This document shows, piece by piece, positions 31,505 through 32,624 of a stretch of 32,624 nucleotides of DNA. This DNA is from SURF-21 sp964529285 (lineage in GTDB: Bacteria; Actinomycetota; Geothermincolia; Geothermincolales; RBG-13-55-18): the NCBI GenBank assembly GCA_964529285.1, contig CAZGWK010000036.1, forward strand, positions 1-32,624, written 5' to 3'. Below the pieces are notes generated by a model. That model ran no database searches. It was not told where the DNA came from and saw nothing but the letters and a program-made list of their open reading frames with translations. Position numbers and translations under genes: made by a program. Within the stretch, counting starts at the first letter, position 1. Each line of letters opens with the position of its first letter.

Positions 31505-32624
31505 TCATCTGCTCGTCTTTGAAGTCCCAAAGTATATGCCTCCCTCGTTGCCACCTAACCACACATGCTCTTGATCGCATGCGGAAACAACATTAAATCC
31601 TTCATCTACTCCGATAGATTGATCTGTCCAAGTCACTCCGTCGAAGAAATAAATCATTCCGCAATCACCAACAGCCCAAACATGTTCTATTTCTGCAACA
31701 GCTACATCATGGAATGAAAGATAAACATTCTCGACCAATTTAGCTGATTCATATACAAGAGCCCACTTTTTACCATCAAAGAAGAAAATGGCTAAGCCAT
31801 TAGACGTCCATATGTGCTTGTTATCAGCTGCCTCTATTCCACCCTCTCCCCAATATTTCTTGTTAGCTGTTAGATTATCTGCTTGAACTTGCCAGGTGGA
31901 ACCATCAAAGAAGAACACAGGTTGCTTACTATTGTTTATCCAGCCGGCAAGCCAGACATGGTTCTCGTCTAACGCGCATATGTTGACACCGGGCCTGAAT
32001 CCAACATCTTTAATCACCCAGGATATGCCATCGAAAAACATCAATGTGTCTCCGAAGTCCGATTCCGAACCAACCGCCCAGACATGGTTTGAATCGGATG
32101 CATCGATGTCCTCTAGTTCAAAAGCCAAGTGCTCTGTTTTTGTCCAAATGGAACCATCGTAGTAATAAATAAACCCTTCGGGATCATCCAAAGGATCGTA
32201 TAAATCACCTCTGCTTGCCGTTACCCAAACATGATTTGGGTCAGTAGCAGTGATAGATGTAAGCATTATGTGATCGGCTATAAAGGTGGCTTTGGAGTTA
32301 GCTCCTTCAACCGAGTAATGCTTTACCCATTTGTTGCCGTCGAAAAAAAATACGTTTTCATTCGAAACAGCCCAGACATGTTGCTCATCAAGCGCGTATA
32401 TATCCCTAATAGCAGAGTCCGCGGTGAATTGTCTGGTCCATAAATAGCTCTCAACATCCGCCTCGGGCGTTTCTTCTTCAGACTCCGAAACTGCGGTAGC
32501 CTGGTTGTTCTCCTCTTCACTATTCCCACTCCCGCTAACCACTATCCCCCCCACAGTGCCCCCCACCACCAGGAGGCCGGTGATGACGCCTACGGTTATC
32601 TTGGTGGCCAGGGAGAGGCCGACC
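31505..32624 (-). CDS. Membrane-anchored beta-propeller repeat protein (5' end beyond window)
   Basis: The frame stays open to the window edge, so the gene is partial. It first encodes a membrane segment ('KITVGVITGLLVVGGTVGG'), a Glu/Ser-rich linker, then about seven repeats of 40-45 residues with the pattern 'I.A.D..HVWAVG...-..FFDG..W'. This resembles WD/Kelch/Ycf48-like beta-propellers that bind other proteins or carbohydrates. The propeller is AT-rich whereas the membrane-anchor end is strongly GC-rich, a sharp switch near 32520-32540. The repeats should face outside the cell. Ligand unknown. Confidence 0.75.
   Translation of the reverse strand, partial: VGLSLATKITVGVITGLLVVGGTVGGIVVSGSGNSEEENNQATAVSESEEETPEADVESYLWTRQFTADSAIRDIYALDEQHVWAVSNENVFFFDGNKWVKHYSVEGANSKATFIADHIMLTSITATDPNHVWVTASRGDLYDPLDDPEGFIYYYDGSIWTKTEHLAFELEDIDASDSNHVWAVGSESDFGDTLMFFDGISWVIKDVGFRPGVNICALDENHVWLAGWINNSKQPVFFFDGSTWQVQADNLTANKKYWGEGGIEAADNKHIWTSNGLAIFFFDGKKWALVYESAKLVENVYLSFHDVAVAEIEHVWAVGDCGMIYFFDGVTWTDQSIGVDEGFNVVSACDQEHVWLGGNEGGIYFGTSKTSR

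Noticed and set aside
1..32624. CRISPR arrays, rRNA genes, insertion sequences or integrases
   Set aside because: No regularly spaced repeats, no rRNA-like stretches and no transposase or recombinase motifs were seen, even in the scar-bearing region.

Overview
The window is 32.6 kb of metagenome-style scaffold with four 100-base N gaps. It suggests an anaerobic or facultative, fairly GC-rich bacterium. A deep-branching Actinomycetota lineage is my best guess, from the repeated 'FAEGYTG..F.EW...NPG' surface modules, the high-GC codon use and the Fdn/Rnf-type energy genes. That placement is inference, since no rRNA or other taxonomic marker is present.

Left part (1-8.6 kb): a minus-strand three-gene glycerol-3-phosphate dehydrogenase-like unit (GlpA-like, GlpB-like FAD/NAD oxidoreductase, DUF1667). 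Then come an overlapping msrB-msrA repair pair, a thioesterase/BAAT-type gene interrupted by a gap, a DUF364 protein, a broken beta-lactamase-like gene joined out of frame to a surface-repeat fragment, and an alpha/beta hydrolase.

Core (7.7-15.7 kb): a minus-strand operon fdnG-fdnH-rnfC-rnfD-fdhE, divergent from an ArsR-type regulator. The Tat-exported FDH-N catalytic and iron-sulfur subunits lack the usual cytochrome b subunit (FdnI). RnfC and RnfD sit in its place, with no rnfA, B, E or G in the window. I read this as a possible transmembrane formate:NAD(+)/ferredoxin electron-transfer complex. It is the most interesting system here. The catalytic subunit has Cys-Gln where FDH-N has Sec-His.

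Middle (15.8-21.7 kb): a 2x[4Fe-4S] ferredoxin, a DUF1638 protein, polyphosphate kinase with a damaged or unusual start, a crotonase and an acyl-CoA dehydrogenase.

Right part (21.8-32.6 kb): a mobile, decayed, lower-GC accessory region. It holds an HTH-nucleotidyltransferase/HEPN pair behind a 15-bp inverted-repeat operator, a VapBC pair, a truncated FecB-like lipoprotein behind a structured leader, and an orphan ZnuA behind a consensus promoter with an exact 7-1-7 Fur/Zur box. It also holds remnants of an RHH antitoxin and a DUF6941 gene. These modules are separated by three scars resembling the 3' half of a tRNA-Ser gene, as expected from repeated integration at one tRNA. The end carries a secreted 936-aa protein with a gingipain/caspase-like core and four surface repeats, a membrane coiled-coil protein of unknown function, and a beta-propeller gene running off the window.
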